The notes beneath the pieces were generated by a model. That model was not told the origin of the DNA and did no database searches. It saw only the letters and a list, made by a program, of their open reading frames with translations. The position numbers were made by a program, and so were the translations under genes. Below are positions 1-8,371 of a DNA stretch of 64,000 nucleotides, piece by piece. Position 1 is the first letter of the stretch. Each line of letters opens with the position of its first letter. This stretch comes from Christensenella sp. UBA7588 (GTDB lineage Bacteria; Bacillota; Clostridia; Christensenellales; CAG-917). The DNA lies in the NCBI GenBank assembly GCA_002478945.1, contig DLKM01000028.1, positions 129,196 through 193,195 of the forward strand. The letters run 5' to 3'.

Positions 1-1107
1 CTCAACCCAGTTGTAAGGCGTCATATCGTTGACGTAGTAACTGCCGTAGAAGTAGTCAAAGCCTTGGTTTGTGGGCAAATATTGACCGTAGTCGCCGAGA
101 TTCCATTTGCCGATGCAACCCGTGTGGTAGCCTGCCGCTTGCAATACTTCCGCAAACGTGATTTCGTCTCCCAAAATTCCGTCGACGTTGTTGAGGAATT
201 GATAGGGGTTGAGGAAGTGCGTGGGAGACCACGGGTTGGATTGAATATCGCTCGGGAACACGACGTTGTCGAGATAGCCTCTCGAGGAGTATCTGCCCGT
301 AAGTATCGAGAATCTCGACGGAGAGCAAACGGGAGACGCCGAATAGAAGTTGTCCATCATTATGCCGTTGTCGGCAATGGAATCGATATTCGGAGTGTTT
401 ATCGTAGCGTTTTCGCTGCCGAGATAACTATACGCCGATATATCGCTGTACGCCATATCGTCCATAAGGATAAACAACACGTTGGGGGAGTCGTCGTTCG
501 TTTTGTATCTGTCGGCAACGCTCTTGAGATAGTCGTCGTGACCTTCTTGCAGACTCTTTACCGTGGGACGGCAACGCAAATTCATAAAGAAAACGTACAC
601 AATAGCCGTGCCGACCATAAGAAACGCACATACCGCGCAAGTGACGCGAAGCGCCGTTTGTTTGCTTATAAAGCGGTTTGCGACGTAAACGAGCGTTGCA
701 AGCAGTACGGGGAATAGCACAAGCACGAGATTGTACCAAAGGTTTTTGCCGAAACTCTCCGCTCCCCAGATAAGGAAGAATACGAACAGTCCGCAGATGC
801 AAACCATATACGCAATCCACATATAAAGCCCGACGTTCTTTTTGACAAGCACTCTGGCAAAAATCAATACGCCCGCAATTATTGCAAGAACGTTTGCCAC
901 GAGCGGCAAAAAGTTGTAGCCCGTACACCACATAACAAGCATAAACAGCGAGCAAATCGCAAGATAAATCACGTCAAAAATGCGCAATTTCTTGTCGATA
1001 TGCGGTGTTTGAGGCGTTTGACTTTCGTTTTCCGCTTGCGTATCTTCGCTGACAGCGTTTTGGTTTTCGACTGTTTCGTCGACGTTGATATTGTTTTGTT
1101 CGTCCAT
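1..1107 (-). CDS. Membrane-anchored arylsulfatase, C-terminus cut by window edge
   Basis: The reading frame is open from ATG at 1107 down to base 1, giving 369 residues without a stop. Residues 1-40 are acidic and Gln/Asn-rich. About five hydrophobic segments follow (near 44-62, 67-88, 93-114, 122-144, 153-175), then a sulfatase domain from about 208. Visible sulfatase features are the metal-binding start NVLFILMDDM (D216, D217), the signature CSPSRFSILTG with C261 in the CxPSR context that is oxidised to formylglycine, and GKWNLG near 333-338. The usual GKWHLG has His where this protein has N336. Sulfatases remove sulfate esters, here probably from glycans on the outer face of the membrane. 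The Cys-type site needs a radical-SAM maturase, and one is present at 37172-38293. The C-terminal metal and catalytic residues lie outside the window. Confidence 0.9.
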   Translation of the reverse strand, partial: MDEQNNINVDETVENQNAVSEDTQAENESQTPQTPHIDKKLRIFDVIYLAICSLFMLVMWCTGYNFLPLVANVLAIIAGVLIFARVLVKKNVGLYMWIAYMVCICGLFVFFLIWGAESFGKNLWYNLVLVLFPVLLATLVYVANRFISKQTALRVTCAVCAFLMVGTAIVYVFFMNLRCRPTVKSLQEGHDDYLKSVADRYKTNDDSPNVLFILMDDMAYSDISAYSYLGSENATINTPNIDSIADNGIMMDNFYSASPVCSPSRFSILTGRYSSRGYLDNVVFPSDIQSNPWSPTHFLNPYQFLNNVDGILGDEITFAEVLQAAGYHTGCIGKWNLGDYGQYLPTNQGFDYFYGSYYVNDMTPYNWVE

Positions 1108-1180
1108 ATTTTCACCTATAAAGCACTTTGAGTGCGGTGTTGTGGTAGTGGTATTGCGCCATAGGCGCGGTTGGTAATTA

Positions 1181-1207
1181 TTATTCGGGTGTGGGTGTCC
1201 CACCCCA
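1181..1207 (-). repeat. Copy 1 of a short hairpin motif found upstream of three genes
   Basis: Read on the minus strand it contains GGGTGGGACACCC followed by ACACCCGAATAA. GGGTG can pair with CACCC. Near-identical copies lie before folE (26941-26967) and, degenerate, before the sulfatase maturase gene (37136-37160). This copy is about 75 bases upstream of the sulfatase start and in the same orientation as the gene. Confidence 0.6.
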
Positions 1208-1368
1208 TTAGTAAACGAAACTCGTAGACAGGCGGAGCCGTAGTTTATAACTCCACGAAGTGTCGTTGTGAGCATCAACTATCCGTCTGAGCAACCGCCG
1301 AGCCGCCTCAAGGTTGCGAAACCTTACGCACAAAAGCAATGCTCCGATTGCTTTTGTGCAGGACGTTT

Positions 1369-1430
1369 GCGCCTAAATATGCGTCAAGTTATCTCAAAGA
1401 GATAAGTGACGCGTGTTTAGCATTCGGCGC
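1369..1430 (-). terminator. Nested palindrome just downstream of trkH
   Basis: Three concentric arm pairs can be seen: GGCGC with GCGCC at the outside, CTAAACACGCGTCA with TGACGCATATTTAG in the middle, and TTATCTC with GAGATAA around a TTT loop. It sits a few bases beyond the trkH stop, so termination or 3'-end protection is plausible, but there is no long T-run. It resembles the nested hairpins at 12.4, 29.7 and 47.1 kb in design, not in core sequence. Confidence 0.4.
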
Positions 1431-1436
1431 AATTAT

Positions 1437-2912
1437 TTACGCTCTTTTCCACGACTTAATATTAAAGAGTAGCAGTATCGGCAGTATTTCCAATCTTCCG
1501 AGCAACATATCGAAGCTAAGCACGAGCTTTGCAAAGATACTATAGTCTGCAAAGTTGCCTTTGGGGCCGACTGCGCCGAGACCGGGACCCACGTTGTTGA
1601 AGCAAGTTATGACTGCCGAGAAGTTGGTCTCGAAATCGCTGAATTCCGCAGAAAAGCCGTGCTTTTCGATGGAAATAAGCAGGGTAGACGCAACCAAAAT
1701 CGCGGCATAGAGGATAAAGAAACTTTGCGCATTGCGCAACGTCGCTTCGTCAACGGGATTTCCGTCCATTTTAACGGTATATACCGAGCGCGGAGAAATG
1801 GTCTTTTTGAGGTTGAGGAAAGACGTTTTGCCGAGCATAACGACTCTCGATACTTTTATACCGCCTGCCGTAGAGCCTGCGCAACCGCCTATGCACATAA
1901 TGCCGAGAAGTACTATACGAGAAAGAAGCGGCCACTTTGTGAAATCTGCCGTGCCGAATCCCGACGTACTCATAACCGATGATACGTTGAACGTAACGTC
2001 TCTGAATGCCTGACCTACCTCATATCCGCCTTGCGTGCAGAGGTCGGTCACGATAACCGCTACTGCCGCCGCGTATATACCGAGGAACCAGAACAGTTCT
2101 TCGTTGCGTACCGCTTTGATAAAGTGTCCTACGATAATGAGATAGAACACGTTGAAATTTATTGAGAACAACAGCATAAACACCGTGAGCGTAACTTCTA
2201 TTCCCACGCTGTTGTATGCCGCAATACTGTCCGCTTTTATGCCGAAACCGCCCGTGGAAGCCGTTGAGAACGCGGTGCAGAAACTATCGAAAACGGGCAT
2301 TTTTTGCGCGCAGAGTATGCCAACCAATATCATTGTCATCACAATGTATATTGCATACAAAATCATCGACGAAAAGCGCAATTTGCTTACGAGTTTGCCG
2401 AATTGAGGTCCGGGGACTTCCGCTTTTGCCAAAGCCGTGGACATTTTGTCGTTTTTGGGAATTAACGCAATGACGAATACAAGCACGCCCATACCGCCGA
2501 TGAATTGAGTGAGCGCACGCCAGAAAAGCAGGGATTTGGGAAGCAATTCGACGTTGCGAAGTATGCTTGAACCCGTTGTCGTATAACCCGAAATCGTCTC
2601 GAAAATCGCGTCGATATAGTTGGGGACGTATCCCGAAACTCTAAACGGAATCGCGCTGATAAGCGCAATGAAAATCCAGAACAAACCGCACATTGCAAAA
2701 CCGCTCGACGAGCGCATATCGCGTTTATCTTTCGGCGGCCTTACTATTATGCCGATTATTCCCAGCACGAGGCACGCTCCGACCGCTATGCCGAAGCCTA
2801 ATATAGTCGTGCTTTCTCCGTATCCGATAGCCATAAAAAGCGGTATGCACATCAGCGCACCGATTATAATGGCAATTTCGCCAAGCACGAATGTCAACAG
2901 ACGTATATTCAT
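1437..2912 (-). CDS. trkH: Trk/Ktr-type potassium transporter, membrane subunit TrkH
   Basis: A 491-residue polytopic membrane protein of the TrkH/KtrB superfamily, the potassium-translocating subunit of a Trk system. The four pore-loop filters are visible as TTTGSS (near 110), STGGFG (near 219), STSGFGT (near 315) and NNVGPG (near 441). The final hydrophobic stretch ending GRLEILPILLLF is typical of the family. The gene lies 9 bases after trkA on the same strand, so the two are co-transcribed and the TrkA subunit would gate this channel according to bound nucleotide. Length is normal. Counter-ion (H+ or Na+) coupling cannot be read from the sequence. Confidence 0.95.
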   Translation of the reverse strand: MNIRLLTFVLGEIAIIIGALMCIPLFMAIGYGESTTILGFGIAVGACLVLGIIGIIVRPPKDKRDMRSSSGFAMCGLFWIFIALISAIPFRVSGYVPNYIDAIFETISGYTTTGSSILRNVELLPKSLLFWRALTQFIGGMGVLVFVIALIPKNDKMSTALAKAEVPGPQFGKLVSKLRFSSMILYAIYIVMTMILVGILCAQKMPVFDSFCTAFSTASTGGFGIKADSIAAYNSVGIEVTLTVFMLLFSINFNVFYLIIVGHFIKAVRNEELFWFLGIYAAAVAVIVTDLCTQGGYEVGQAFRDVTFNVSSVMSTSGFGTADFTKWPLLSRIVLLGIMCIGGCAGSTAGGIKVSRVVMLGKTSFLNLKKTISPRSVYTVKMDGNPVDEATLRNAQSFFILYAAILVASTLLISIEKHGFSAEFSDFETNFSAVITCFNNVGPGLGAVGPKGNFADYSIFAKLVLSFDMLLGRLEILPILLLFNIKSWKRA

Positions 2913-2921
2913 AATCTGCCC

Positions 2922-4274
2922 TTAGTTGTCCAATATGTCTTTCAAATCGTCAAGACCTTCTTCGAGAGTGACGATGATGACGTTGTCGCCCTCTTTTATG
3001 ACGTCTTGACCCGAAGGTGTGATAAGCACGCCTTTACGGATAATGCCCGCCACGAGCAAATGTTTCTTGAGATTGAGGCTTTGAAGGGGAATATCGAATT
3101 TTTTGAAATTCTCTTTCGCTTCGAATTCCAGAATCTCGGTCGAATCGTCGATGATGTGAAACATTCTCTTGACGGTACTGCCTTTTGTGTTGTTCATAAG
3201 TCGGACGAATCTGACTATGTGGTCGACGGTTGAGTTTTTGGTGGAAACCGCGCTGTAAATGCCGCTTTTTTGCAACATATCGTAGTAACTCAACTGGTCG
3301 ATTTTGGTAATGACTTTCGGCACGTCTTGAGACGCCGCGAACATACTCATTATGATGTTTTGTTCGTCCATATTGCCAAGCGCGACGAAAGCGTCAACCG
3401 TAGATATGCCTTCTTCTTTCAACAAATCCTGGTCGGTGCCGTCGCCGAGAATGACGTTGATTTTTTTGAAATCCTGTGAGAATTGTTCCGCTTTTTTGCG
3501 GTCTTTTTCTATGAGTTTTGCGTGGATGCCGATTCTGTCAAGTTCGCCGCAAAGATAATAAGCCGTGGTTGAACCGCCGACGATAATCGCGTCTTTCGCT
3601 TGTCTGTTCCAACCGAGTTGCTTGAAGAAAAGAGAGATGTCCTTTGCGGTTGCCGTAAGGAAAAGTCTGTCCTCGGGCTGAATCACGAAATCGCCCGTAG
3701 GAATAATCGCCTTGCCCTCTCTTTGAGCGGCACAGATGAGGACTTTTGCCTTGAATTTGTCTCCGAGATGCTTGAGCGAAAGCCCGACGAGGTCGGAATC
3801 GGCAGATACTCTGAATTCCACGAGTTCAACCTTTCCGTTGCTGAATTCGTTGACTTTTATCGCGGAGGGGAAGCGAAGCATACGGCTTATTTCCAAAGCC
3901 GCTTCGTATTGAGGATTTACCATAAGGCTCAACCCGAGGTCGCCTTCGTTTTTGAACAAGTCGAGATATTCGGGTTTTGACGCGCGTGCAATCGTTTTTT
4001 TCGCGCCGAGTTTCTTTGCGATTATGCAACAAAGAATATTAAGCTCGTCGTGGTTGGTCGCGCCGATAAACAAGTCCGCATAGCTCACGCCCGCTTCTTT
4101 GAGTACGGAGGAGCTTGCGCCGTTGCCGATAACGCCTTTGACGTCGTACTTTTCCACGGCATTTTCGACTTTCTCGCCGTTGATGTCCACGACTACTATG
4201 TTGTGACCTTCGTCCGCAAGTTCCTGCATCAAAATGCTGCCGACTGCGCCGAGACCGCTTATAATAATGTCCAT
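2922..4274 (-). CDS. trkA: Trk potassium uptake regulatory subunit TrkA
   Basis: A 450-residue cytoplasmic protein with two tandem RCK units, each a Rossmann-type TrkA_N domain followed by a TrkA_C domain. The first nucleotide-binding loop is GLGAVG at residues 8-13 with the acidic strand end VVVDIN. The second unit begins around 230 with AIIVGGSTTAYYL and LIEKD. NAD(H)/ATP binding to these domains controls the partner channel TrkH encoded next. The start has the ribosome site AAGGAAG. A promoter matching TTGTAC-N17-TATACT lies directly upstream. The length matches the double-RCK form of TrkA. Confidence 0.95.
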   Translation of the reverse strand: MDIIISGLGAVGSILMQELADEGHNIVVVDINGEKVENAVEKYDVKGVIGNGASSSVLKEAGVSYADLFIGATNHDELNILCCIIAKKLGAKKTIARASKPEYLDLFKNEGDLGLSLMVNPQYEAALEISRMLRFPSAIKVNEFSNGKVELVEFRVSADSDLVGLSLKHLGDKFKAKVLICAAQREGKAIIPTGDFVIQPEDRLFLTATAKDISLFFKQLGWNRQAKDAIIVGGSTTAYYLCGELDRIGIHAKLIEKDRKKAEQFSQDFKKINVILGDGTDQDLLKEEGISTVDAFVALGNMDEQNIIMSMFAASQDVPKVITKIDQLSYYDMLQKSGIYSAVSTKNSTVDHIVRFVRLMNNTKGSTVKRMFHIIDDSTEILEFEAKENFKKFDIPLQSLNLKKHLLVAGIIRKGVLITPSGQDVIKEGDNVIIVTLEEGLDDLKDILDN

Positions 4275-4308
4275 AAAACTTCCTTGTATGGTTTATATAA
4301 TTTATAAC

Positions 4309-4337
4309 AGTATACCACTATTTTTATGATAGTACAA
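4309..4337 (-). promoter_or_regulatory. Predicted sigma-A promoter of trkA-trkH
   Basis: On the minus strand TTGTAC is followed after 17 bases by TATACT, with TGG just before the -10 element (extended -10). It lies about 35 bases before the trkA start. Confidence 0.55.
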
Positions 4338-4403
4338 GTCAAATTACCTAAATGAGGGAAGCGACGGCTTAACGTCGAGTTCGAGGTTAAGCGTAAGTTC
4401 GGA

Positions 4404-4434
4404 TAAATAAAAAGCGAGAGCTTTGCGCTCTCGC
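4404..4434 (-). terminator. Rho-independent terminator of the XRE gene at 4.5 kb
   Basis: Perfect 8-bp stem GCGAGAGC/GCTCTCGC with a five-base loop. On the minus strand it is followed by a T-rich run (TTTTTATTT). Confidence 0.85.
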
Positions 4435-4462
4435 AAGATTTGCGTTACAAAATATCGAAACG

Positions 4463-4675
4463 TCAGTAGTTTCTTCTTCCGATAAGATAGTCTACGGATA
4501 CGCCGAAGAAAATGCTAAGCTCGATAAGCGTGTCGTAGTTGGGTTGATTTCTGCCGACTTCCCAGCCCGATACCGTGGATTTTGACACTTTCAAATGCTC
4601 CGCAAGGTCTTGCTGGAGCATATTCTTCTCCTGACGGAGAGATTTCAATCTTTCTGGAAAACAACTGTGCAACAT
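4463..4675 (-). CDS. Small XRE-family helix-turn-helix regulator
   Basis: A 70-residue protein consisting almost only of one Cro/C1-type HTH domain: LKSLRQEKNMLQQDLAEHL, then the recognition region VSKSTVSGWEVGRNQP, and FFGVSVDYLIGR at the end. Such proteins bind DNA as dimers. It is a single-gene unit with its own promoter upstream and a strong terminator downstream. A GAGG ribosome site precedes the ATG. The target is unknown; neighbouring genes point the other way or are separated by a terminator, and no obvious palindromic operator was noticed nearby. Confidence 0.85.
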   Translation of the reverse strand: MLHSCFPERLKSLRQEKNMLQQDLAEHLKVSKSTVSGWEVGRNQPNYDTLIELSIFFGVSVDYLIGRRNY

Positions 4676-4703
4676 ATCTCAATCCTCGTTTGCTACTGCT
4701 TAT

Positions 4704-4733
4704 ATAATAATACACCTATCGTGTTGATGTCAA
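4704..4733 (-). promoter_or_regulatory. Predicted sigma-A promoter of the XRE gene
   Basis: Minus strand TTGACA, 18-base spacer, TATTAT. The -10 element ends about 29 bases before the start codon. Confidence 0.55.
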
Positions 4734-4828
4734 ACGTGTTTTCGGTTTTTGCAAAAGTTTTATTTCGACCTTGAAAACGCTAAAAATTTCGCTCGTGCGA
4801 TTTTGAGATGCGGGAGTGCGCCTTGAGG

Positions 4829-4857
4829 TTGATTTTGCGATTGATGTGTAGTAGAAT
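4829..4857 (+). promoter_or_regulatory. Predicted promoter of the 4.9-9.1 kb operon
   Basis: TTGATT, 17-base spacer, TAGAAT, ending 22 bases before the first start codon at 4880. It is the only good match between the divergent XRE gene and the operon. Confidence 0.5.
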
Positions 4858-4879
4858 ATTCCAAAAGAGGATTGCGATT

Positions 4880-5365
4880 ATGAAATTTGTCAAAGGAATC
4901 AAATTTGCGCTGTATTGGCTCGTTCAATGCACTTGGGGCTTTTTGCAGACTTTTCTCGGGTTTTGCTATTTTCTCAGATACGCGCATTGCAAGCACGAGT
5001 TTTACCACGGCGCAGTCCTTACCTATCACGACGGAAACTGGGGCGGCGTGTCTATGGGCGCGTTTATATTCGTCAACGGCAATCGTCCCGATTTTTGGCA
5101 AAAGGACGCACGCATACACGAGTACGGACACACCGTGCAATCGCTACTGAGCGGTCCGCTGTATTTGCTCGTCGTAGGCATTCCGTCCACTATCTGGTGC
5201 AACGGCAAAAAATTCAGACAAATGAGAGCGGAAGGCAAAGCGAATTATTACGACCTCTATTGCGAAAGAGACGCAAACACGCTCGGAGCGTGGGTAACGA
5301 AAGAGGAAAAACCCAAACGAGAAAATTCAACGGAGGAACTGCGTCGCAGAGGCGTACTGAACTGA
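4880..5365 (+). CDS. Small membrane-associated protein with HEYGH motif
   Basis: 161 residues from the ATG at 4880, chosen because AAAAGAGGA lies just upstream; an in-frame extension to 4808 has no ribosome site. A hydrophobic N-terminal stretch (near 8-32) is followed by a soluble part containing IHEYGHTVQSLLSGPLYLL near 76-94. HExGH resembles the zinc ligand pair of metallopeptidases, but no third ligand is obvious and family membership is not established. A Cys-rich segment and a charged tail follow. The stop is one base from the start of tcdA, so they are co-transcribed. I do not recognise a function; a membrane zinc peptidase-like protein is the best guess. Confidence 0.7.
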   Translation: MKFVKGIKFALYWLVQCTWGFLQTFLGFCYFLRYAHCKHEFYHGAVLTYHDGNWGGVSMGAFIFVNGNRPDFWQKDARIHEYGHTVQSLLSGPLYLLVVGIPSTIWCNGKKFRQMRAEGKANYYDLYCERDANTLGAWVTKEEKPKRENSTEELRRRGVLN

Positions 5366-5366
5366 T

Positions 5367-6065
5367 ATGGACGATTTGTATACGAGAACCCGAATGCTTA
5401 TAGGAGACGGCGTCGATTTGCTTAAGAACGCAAAAGTGCTTGTATGCGGAGTCGGCGGAGTCGGCGGATACGTCGTCGAAGGACTTGCCAGAGCAGGCGT
5501 AGGCACGATTGACGTGCTTGACAACGACGTGTTTTCGGCGAGCAATCTCAACAGACAGATTCTCGCGACCGTAGATACGCTCGGAAGAAAGAAAACGGAG
5601 GTTGCAATCGAGAGAATAAAGAGTATAAATTTCGATTGCAAAACGAAAGCGTACGACTTGTTTTATCTGCCCGATACGGCAGACGAGGTGGATTTGTCTT
5701 TATACGATTACGTCGTGGACGCGATAGACACGGTAAGTGCAAAACTTGCTCTTATTCAAAACGCGAAACTGGCAGGTACGGAAATTATATCCTGTATGGG
5801 AACGGGCAATAAACTCGGTACCAAGTTCGAGGTAAGCGACGTTTTTTCCACAAGCGTTTGTCCGCTTGCCAAGGTTATGCGCAAGGAACTTAAAGCGCGC
5901 GGAATCAAAAGACTCAAAGTGGTTTATTCAAAGGAAGAACCCGTCATCCCCAAAGACACTCCGACGGAAAAGGGCAGACATATCCCGGGGAGCATAAGTT
6001 TTGCTCCTGCCATTGCAGGTATGCTCTTAGCAAGCGAAGTAATCAAAGACGTTATTAAAGTATAA
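5367..6065 (+). CDS. tcdA: tRNA threonylcarbamoyladenosine dehydratase (TcdA/ThiF-like)
   Basis: 232 residues of the ThiF/HesA/E1-like fold. The nucleotide-binding loop GVGGVGGYV is at about residues 28-36. DNDVFSASNLNRQ is the conserved stretch that contacts ATP, and YVVDAIDTVSAK is the second E1-like signature. TcdA enzymes cyclise the threonylcarbamoyl group on t6A37 of tRNA to ct6A using ATP. Length and the C-terminal GSISFAPAIAGMLLASEVI stretch fit TcdA better than ThiF or MoeB, and no ThiS/MoaD-like carrier is encoded nearby. A general ThiF-family assignment is certain; the exact substrate is inferred. Confidence 0.88.
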   Translation: MDDLYTRTRMLIGDGVDLLKNAKVLVCGVGGVGGYVVEGLARAGVGTIDVLDNDVFSASNLNRQILATVDTLGRKKTEVAIERIKSINFDCKTKAYDLFYLPDTADEVDLSLYDYVVDAIDTVSAKLALIQNAKLAGTEIISCMGTGNKLGTKFEVSDVFSTSVCPLAKVMRKELKARGIKRLKVVYSKEEPVIPKDTPTEKGRHIPGSISFAPAIAGMLLASEVIKDVIKV

Positions 6066-6158
6066 TCGCAATAAAAGCATTTTATCGCTCCAAAATGCGT
6101 GCTTAAAATGCTTGTATTGCGAAATCGCACAAAAGACAAGCAAAACTCAAAGAATAAA

Positions 6159-7355
6159 ATGGACAGTATATTTGACGGAAAACTCAACATCGAAGTTGCC
6201 GTTGCAAGCGGTATAGAGGCGGTAACCAAGCGTGAACTTATGCGCCTCGGATACGAGCCGAGCGGCGCAAATTTCGGAAGAATCACTTTTGAGGGAGACT
6301 TCAAAGACGTTGTGAGAAGCAACGTGTTTTTGCGCACCGCAAACAGAGTAAGAATCGTCCTTGCCTCTTTCGAAGCGGAAACTTTCGATATGCTTTTCGA
6401 GGGCGTTTATTCGATGCGTTGGCAGGATATTTTGCCAAAAGACGCAAAAATCGTGGTTGACGCAAAATCGTCGAAAAGCAAACTTTTTGCGTTGAGGAGC
6501 GTTCAAAGTATAACGAAAAAAGCGATTATCGCAAAACTTTCAACCGTATATAAAGGCTCGTTCGACGAGAACGGAGCCGAATACGATATAGAAGTGTCTT
6601 TGCAAAACGACGTTGCAACCGTAACGTTGGATACGTCCGGAGACGGTTTGCACAAAAGAGGCTATCGCACTTATCTCGGGGACGCACCGATAAGAGAAAC
6701 GCTTGCGTCGGCAATGATAATGCTGTCCGTGTGGAATCCGTCACGCGCGCTTATAGACCCGTTTTGCGGTTCGGGAACGATACCTATCGAAGCAAGTATG
6801 ATAGGAATGAATATTGCCCCTGGTATGAATAGAAATTTTGCGTGCGAACAGTTTTCAAACGCTCCGACGGTGCGAAATATCGTGCAAGACGAGGCGCAAA
6901 GCCTTATAAATCGCGACGTAGAATTGCATATAAGCGGATTCGATATAAACAAAGACGCAATAAAACTTGCCTTAAAACACGCCGAAAGAGCGGGCGTCAA
7001 AGACAAAATACATTTTCAGGTATCGGATATGCGCGACGTTTCTTCGCGTTTTTCTCACGGAGTTATAATAACCAATCCGCCGTACGGAGAAAGGCTTATG
7101 CAGGAGTCGGAACTCAAAACGCTTTATAGAGATTTCGGCATTATGACGAGCAAACTCGACGAATGGTGCGTGTATACGATTACGTCGTATAAGGCTTTTG
7201 AAAAGTATTACGGCAAACGCGCGGACAAAATACGAAAACTTTACAACAGCGAATTAGAGTGCAATTTTTATCAGTATCTTGCAACTCCTCCGCCTAAGAA
7301 CGGCAAGAAAAAGGACGAGCGTTTTTCAGATTCAAGTGCGGAAAAAAAGCAATAA
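6159..7355 (+). CDS. THUMP-domain class I RNA methyltransferase (RlmL N-domain/YpsC type)
   Basis: 398 residues if started at 6159; an upstream in-frame ATG at 6099 would add 20 basic residues and neither has a strong ribosome site, so the start is uncertain. The N-terminal half (to about 150) is the ferredoxin-like plus THUMP RNA-binding region. The C-terminal half is a Rossmann methyltransferase with the SAM loop DPFCGSGTIPIEAS, GFDINKDAIKLA, and the base-flipping motif NPPYGERL. This matches the YpsC/RlmL family that forms N2-methylguanosine in 23S rRNA (G2445-type). It is in the same operon as tcdA and dtd, i.e. a translation-quality group. The C-terminal tail is Lys-rich. Confidence 0.9.
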   Translation: MDSIFDGKLNIEVAVASGIEAVTKRELMRLGYEPSGANFGRITFEGDFKDVVRSNVFLRTANRVRIVLASFEAETFDMLFEGVYSMRWQDILPKDAKIVVDAKSSKSKLFALRSVQSITKKAIIAKLSTVYKGSFDENGAEYDIEVSLQNDVATVTLDTSGDGLHKRGYRTYLGDAPIRETLASAMIMLSVWNPSRALIDPFCGSGTIPIEASMIGMNIAPGMNRNFACEQFSNAPTVRNIVQDEAQSLINRDVELHISGFDINKDAIKLALKHAERAGVKDKIHFQVSDMRDVSSRFSHGVIITNPPYGERLMQESELKTLYRDFGIMTSKLDEWCVYTITSYKAFEKYYGKRADKIRKLYNSELECNFYQYLATPPPKNGKKKDERFSDSSAEKKQ

Positions 7356-7466
7356 AAGGGCAATTATTACGTCGTATCTCAAAACGACAAAAACAGAATA
7401 AAAATGCAAAACGGTAGTTTTATTCTGCAAAAATCAAGATATAAACATACGATTCGGAGATATACA

Positions 7467-7910
7467 ATGAGAGCATTGATACAGCGCACGTTCCGTTCCA
7501 AACTTTATGTGGACGGCAAACTTATAAGCGAAATACCGAGCGGTCTTACCGTGTTTCTCGGCATAAGCAAAGGCGATACCGAACAGCAGGCGGATTATCT
7601 CGCGCGCAAGCTGACAAAACTCAGAGTGTTCAGAGACGACAACGACAAAATGAATCTGGACATCAAACAAGCAGGCGGAGAAATTCTCCTCGTGTCGCAG
7701 TTCTCCCTCGCGGGAACTCTCGGAAAAGGTACGGGCAATCGCCCCGATTTCGGCAATGCGGAATTGCCCGACAGAGCAAGAGAGCTTTACGAGAGAGTTA
7801 CGCAGAAAGTAAGAGACGAAGGCGTCGTCGTAAAGAACGGCGTTTTCGGAGCGCATATGTTTATCGAACAGGAGCAGGACGGACCTCTGTCGTTCGTTTT
7901 TGAATGCTGA
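7467..7910 (+). CDS. dtd: D-aminoacyl-tRNA deacylase
   Basis: 147 residues from ATG 7467, supported by CGGAGA a few bases upstream; the family usually has about 145-150. It hydrolyses D-amino acids from mischarged tRNAs. Visible motifs are MRALIQR at the N-terminus, the catalytic SQFSLAGTLGKGTGNRPDF region near 79-97 (family form SQFTL...KG..PSF), and the GVFGAHM...DGPLSF C-terminal motif (family form GxFGAxM...NDGPVT). The Gly-cisPro element appears as GP in DGPLS. The TGA stop overlaps the upstream context of the next gene. Confidence 0.92.
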   Translation: MRALIQRTFRSKLYVDGKLISEIPSGLTVFLGISKGDTEQQADYLARKLTKLRVFRDDNDKMNLDIKQAGGEILLVSQFSLAGTLGKGTGNRPDFGNAELPDRARELYERVTQKVRDEGVVVKNGVFGAHMFIEQEQDGPLSFVFEC

Positions 7911-7911
7911 T

Positions 7912-8367
7912 ATGATACGAATTATGTTTGTGTGCCTCGGCAATATTTGCCGCTCTCCTATGGCGGAGTGCATAATGACCGACGTCGTTAAAAAGCGCGG
8001 ATTGCAAAACGAGTTTTTCATTGCGTCCGCCGCAACCTCACACGAGGAAGAAGGCAATCCCGTTTATCCTCCCGCTCGCAGAAAACTTGTGGAAAAGGGC
8101 ATAGAAGTTTTGCCGCATCGCGCCACGGTATTACAAAGAGCGGACAAGGACAAATACGATTTGATAATCGCAATGGAAGAACGAAACGTCAGAGCAATAT
8201 ACAATATAATCGGCGCAAGCGACAAGGTGCGTCGATTGCTTGACTTTACGAATTGTCCGAGAGACATTGCCGACCCGTGGTGGACGGGAGATTTTGAAAG
8301 AACCTACAACGACATCGTCGAAGGCTGCGAGGCACTTGTCGATTATATTGAAAAAGAGAAGAACTGA
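7912..8367 (+). CDS. Low-molecular-weight protein tyrosine phosphatase
   Basis: 151 residues. The P-loop CLGNICRSPMAE (C-x5-R-S, near residues 8-19) and the DPW general-acid loop (IADPWWTGDF) define the LMW-PTP/arsenate reductase-like family. I prefer ATG 7912, one base after the dtd stop, over an in-frame ATG at 7900 inside dtd; either would be translated by coupling. These enzymes dephosphorylate Tyr-phosphorylated proteins, often linked to cell-surface polysaccharide kinases, but no such kinase is in this window. Confidence 0.92.
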   Translation: MIRIMFVCLGNICRSPMAECIMTDVVKKRGLQNEFFIASAATSHEEEGNPVYPPARRKLVEKGIEVLPHRATVLQRADKDKYDLIIAMEERNVRAIYNIIGASDKVRRLLDFTNCPRDIADPWWTGDFERTYNDIVEGCEALVDYIEKEKN

Positions 8368-8371
8368 AAGT

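Larger units (their letters stand above)
1108..1436. other. Intergenic region between trkH and sulfatase gene with several inverted repeats
   Basis: I see no gene here. The stretch lies downstream of trkH and upstream of the sulfatase gene. It holds a nested palindrome (1369-1430), a perfect 13-bp hairpin (arms 1328-1340 and 1347-1359) and one copy of a short repeated hairpin motif (1181-1207). On the minus strand, the bases around CAGACGGATAG resemble part of the 33.5-kb repeat, so this may be a decayed member of that family; that is a weak impression. Confidence 0.5.

Noticed and set aside
64..717. 217-codon plus-strand frame at the left edge
   Set aside because: It lies opposite the sulfatase gene, whose signature motifs are unambiguous on the minus strand.
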